Shown here piece after piece: positions 33,866-35,663 of a stretch of 35,663 nucleotides of DNA. The stretch lies in the NCBI GenBank assembly GCA_945860295.1, contig CAMAQH010000040.1, positions 1-35,663 of the forward strand. The letters are read 5' to 3'. The DNA is from Prosthecobacter debontii (GTDB lineage: Bacteria > Verrucomicrobiota > Verrucomicrobiia > Verrucomicrobiales > Verrucomicrobiaceae). The stretch's first letter is position 1, and each line of letters starts with the position of its first letter. A program made the position numbers and the translations under genes. The notes beneath the pieces are model-generated. The model was not told where the DNA came from and searched no databases. It was given only the letters and a program-made list of their open reading frames with translations.

Positions 33866-34154
33866 CGATCAGCTCCCGTTGAATGCTCGCCAACATCGCA
33901 GGTTTCAGACCACGCCGGGACACCAGATCCACCTTCCTGCCCAGCTCCGCCTCCAGCCGCTCCGCCAGCGTCACAAAGCCTAGGCCGATGCTTGGGTCCA
34001 CATCCACCAAAATGTCGATGTCACTCTCCGGCCCCGCATCTCCGCGTGCCACAGAACCAAACAGCGCCATGTGGCGGATCGGGAACTGCTGGCGAAGCGT
34101 CGGCAGTAGGGCGCTCAACCGTTGGACCAAGGGTAACATAGGCGGGCTAATCAT
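33852..34154 (-). CDS. mntA: MntA-family nucleotidyltransferase antitoxin
   Basis: The 100-residue minimal nucleotidyltransferase has the GSx10DxD motif intact in FGSVARGDAGPESDIDILVD (G33, S34, D45, D47). In characterised pairs it transfers AMP to the HepT tyrosine and neutralises it. The ATG at 34154 is used; an ATG five codons later (34139) is also possible. It overlaps the hepT start, so the two are coupled. The pair sits between a PEP-CTERM gene and an outer-membrane gene, near an IS end, a common location for toxin-antitoxin modules. Confidence 0.9.
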   Translation of the reverse strand: MISPPMLPLVQRLSALLPTLRQQFPIRHMALFGSVARGDAGPESDIDILVDVDPSIGLGFVTLAERLEAELGRKVDLVSRRGLKPAMLASIQRELIDVEA

Positions 34155-34425
34155 AATTAAGAGAATAACAGGTGGCAGAGATTCTGTCCAGTCAACGGAT
34201 CAAGAGGCAGCGCCGCCATAGGTTAAATCCAAAATCGTCCTAACTGCTTTGAGCCAAGTGTTCACGATCACCTCCACTCCACCACTCCGTCCTTCAAAAT
34301 CGAGGCAGTTCCGGTGAATCTGCTGGAGGTCGTTAAATCAGGTGGTTTTTAATATTTGTTTTTTGGGCGCATTCAATTTGGTGATTGATTGTTGGCACGG
34401 AACTCACTAATAAGATGGCCCTCCC

Positions 34426-35265
34426 ATGAAATCCCAAATTCATTCCAAACTACTTGCTTGCACCACCACGGCGGTGCTCTCCATCAGCTCCGCCTTCGCC
34501 GGCGAATCTGCTAAAAGTATCCAAGCAGCCGCCAATCAATCCGTCATCGAGCCAGCCGTTTCAGGCATCAATGGCAAGATTGATGTGAACTACGGCGCTG
34601 TGAACAATAGCTACACACGCGGCACTGCTGGCAGTGTTTCTCTGCCTCTCGGTCAGAGTTACGGCCTCCAACTCGATGCCCTCTATCAGCATGGGATGGA
34701 GACTGACATCTACGGTCTCGGTGGCCACATCTTCACCCGTCGTCCTGATAAAGGAATGCTCGGCTTGGCTTTTGGCGGCAACGAGAGCACTGACTTCACC
34801 GATCTTCTCGTCGGCGTGGAAGGTGAATATTACTTCAGCAAGATCACGCTGGGTGGTTTCGTGGGTTATAACAACTTCGATTCCCATATCATTCCGACCT
34901 TTAGCGCAAGTCTGGCGACCAAGACCAACTTTGTGGCCGGTCGCATCTATGCAGCCATCTACCCCATGGATAACCTGATGCTGCGCCTGGAGTATCAGAA
35001 CCGCTTCGAACGTAATTTCTTCGTCGCCCATTTGGAATACCAGACTCCAGTGCGTGGTGTGGCTCTCTTCTTGGACGGTGGCCTCGGCGACAATAGCTAC
35101 AGCCACCTCATGGGTGGTGTGCGCATCTACTTCGGTGGCAACAAGTCCCTCAAAGACCGCCATCGCAAAGACGATCCAAGCAATATCAACAGCGCTATTA
35201 TTAACTCTGCCACGGGTGCTATCTCAAATCCTGGCAGTGTGGTTAAGACAAATCCGCCATTATAA
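34426..35265 (+). CDS. Outer-membrane beta-barrel-like protein of unknown function
   Basis: The 279-residue product has a signal peptide (cleavage after SSAFA) and a body of alternating amphipathic strands with aromatic girdles. Examples are GKIDVNYGAVNNSY, YGLQLDALYQHG, DIYGLGGHIFTRR, LLVGVEGEYYF and LMLRLEYQNRF. A strand RIYFGG precedes a charged, Ser/Asn-rich tail. This suggests an 8- to 12-strand outer-membrane barrel, but the usual final aromatic residue is not at the very C-terminus because a tail of about 45 residues follows. No family was recognised. It is monocistronic with a strong terminator. A TTGATT/TAATAA pair 17 nt apart lies about 20-50 nt upstream, but the match is weak. Confidence 0.7.
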   Translation: MKSQIHSKLLACTTTAVLSISSAFAGESAKSIQAAANQSVIEPAVSGINGKIDVNYGAVNNSYTRGTAGSVSLPLGQSYGLQLDALYQHGMETDIYGLGGHIFTRRPDKGMLGLAFGGNESTDFTDLLVGVEGEYYFSKITLGGFVGYNNFDSHIIPTFSASLATKTNFVAGRIYAAIYPMDNLMLRLEYQNRFERNFFVAHLEYQTPVRGVALFLDGGLGDNSYSHLMGGVRIYFGGNKSLKDRHRKDDPSNINSAIINSATGAISNPGSVVKTNPPL

Positions 35266-35293
35266 TCGTTCCTCTAACTCTTCACTTTTTCTT

Positions 35294-35324
35294 ATCCCGG
35301 CATGGTGACATGCCGGGATTTTTT
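35294..35324 (+). terminator. Rho-independent terminator after the barrel gene
   Basis: ATCCCGGCATG (35294-35304), loop GTGA and CATGCCGGGAT (35309-35319) form a perfect 11-bp stem followed by TTTTTT. It begins 28 nt after the stop of the barrel-like protein. Confidence 0.93.
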
Positions 35325-35448
35325 GTCGCTCACTCACCAGCCCGAGCGGCGCTTACGCATGAAATGAGCAACTCATGATGGCTGTTCAATCAATGTTAAT
35401 GGTTAATAGGGACAGGTGATTCATATTGCGGAATTCTAGAAATTCAGA

Positions 35449-35515
35449 ATCTCCTCTTTCCTCCCTTCATTCCTCCACCAGTCCGTCTTCACTCTTCATC
35501 CTTCACTCCGCTCAC
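35449..35515. repeat. Pyrimidine-rich low-complexity tract beside the IS left end
   Basis: This stretch is almost pure C/T with repeated TTCATCC / TTCACT / CCTCC words, the same words that make up the decayed end of the heptamer array at 32640-32690. It ends about 15 nt before the IS3 left end. No gene is seen here. Confidence 0.5.
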
Positions 35516-35530
35516 TGAGGTGCGCTAGAA

Positions 35531-35663
35531 TGTTGGACCAGGAGATAAGGGAATAAGCAGCATGAAAACAACCCTCCGAAAACGTTACAGCAGTGATTTC
35601 AAAGCGCAGATCATTGATCTCTTCAATCTTGGTAAAACGGTGCCCCAGCTCGCAGAAGAGTTC
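35531..35663 (+). mobile_element. IS3-family insertion sequence, left end (partial)
   Basis: TGTTGGACCA at 35531-35540 begins with TG as IS3-family ends do. It matches, inverted and with one mismatch, the right end at 123-132. An orfA start follows 22 nt later. The element runs off the window, so its far end and target duplication are unseen. Confidence 0.75.
35563..35663 (+). CDS. IS3-family transposase OrfA, N-terminal fragment
   Basis: ATG at 35563 opens MKTTLRKRYSSDFKAQIIDL and continues as FNLGKTVPQLAEEF to the window edge. This is the helix-turn-helix start of IS3-family OrfA proteins (HTH_Tnp_1 type), which bind the element ends. In full elements orfA overlaps orfB, and a -1 frameshift yields the active transposase. 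Orientation matches the orfB fragment at the window start. Confidence 0.88.

Noticed and set aside
34380-34425. Sigma54-like TGGCAC sequence upstream of the barrel gene
   Set aside because: The -24 half TGGCAC is present, but the -12 position reads TCAC instead of TTGC, so the match is not good enough.

Overview
The window looks like chromosomal DNA from a PVC-superphylum bacterium, most likely Verrucomicrobiota (Prosthecobacter/Verrucomicrobium-like). This is inferred from gene content, not from a marker gene. The content includes a PSCyt1-type cytochrome fused to WD40 repeats, a LEPR-XLL surface-protein remnant, a PEP-CTERM protein, Tat-exported Gfo/Idh/MocA oxidoreductases, a sialate O-acetylesterase-like enzyme and a zinc-ribbon Ser/Thr kinase. 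No rRNA, tRNA or CRISPR array was seen. No stretch over about 300 bases lacks a gene or gene remnant.

Layout. (1) 1-350: the 3' end of an IS3-family element, then a rhodanese fragment clipped on both sides. (2) 345-2128 (-): a parvulin-type PPIase and an RluD-type pseudouridine synthase. (3) 2346-4745 (+): a membrane Ser/Thr kinase with an N-terminal zinc ribbon. (4) 4761-7499 (-): PEP carboxylase. (5) 7617-8788 (+): a LEPR-XLL surface-protein pseudogene with one frameshift and one internal stop. (6) 8816-12190: a secreted double-HMA protein with its terminator, a rhomboid protease and a Tat-exported oxidoreductase with its terminator. (7) 12211-19585 (-): the cell-elongation cluster mreB-mreC-mreD-mrdA-rng plus a membrane-anchored unknown, with a good sigma70-like promoter before mreB. 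(8) 19650-25091: a secreted alpha/alpha-toroid + YdjY-like pair, a YugP-type zinc peptidase, an N,N-dimethylformamidase-like protein and a chimeric pseudogene (oxidoreductase N-terminus joined to a cytochrome c peroxidase C-terminus). (9) 25107-32460 (-): a 32-codon lysine-rich ORF with a terminator, a carbohydrate esterase, RlmF, a small unknown, the 1175-residue cytochrome/WD40/coiled-coil protein and a HAD phosphatase. (10) 32555-35663: a heptanucleotide tandem repeat, a PEP-CTERM protein, a HepT/MntA toxin-antitoxin pair, an outer-membrane barrel protein with terminator, and the 5' end of an IS3-family element.

Gene cooperation. The mre cluster is the clearest functional unit: a cytoskeletal filament (MreB), its membrane partners (MreC, MreD), the elongation transpeptidase (PBP2) and RNase G. 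RodA, the usual glycosyltransferase partner, is absent from the cluster. Most other genes are single transcription units or overlapping pairs (toroid/YdjY; rlmF/unknown; hepT/mntA).

The main theme is genome erosion around mobile DNA. IS3-type ends in the same orientation border the window. Three loci carry gene remnants, and two of these (the rhodanese/PPIase junction and the oxidoreductase/peroxidase chimera) look like deletion scars. No wholly new defence or metabolic system could be shown. The best candidates for something undescribed are the PSCyt1-WD40-coiled-coil protein, the lysine-rich microprotein, the kinase with an unassigned 450-residue C-terminal part, and a three-way-junction fold at 31791-31849.
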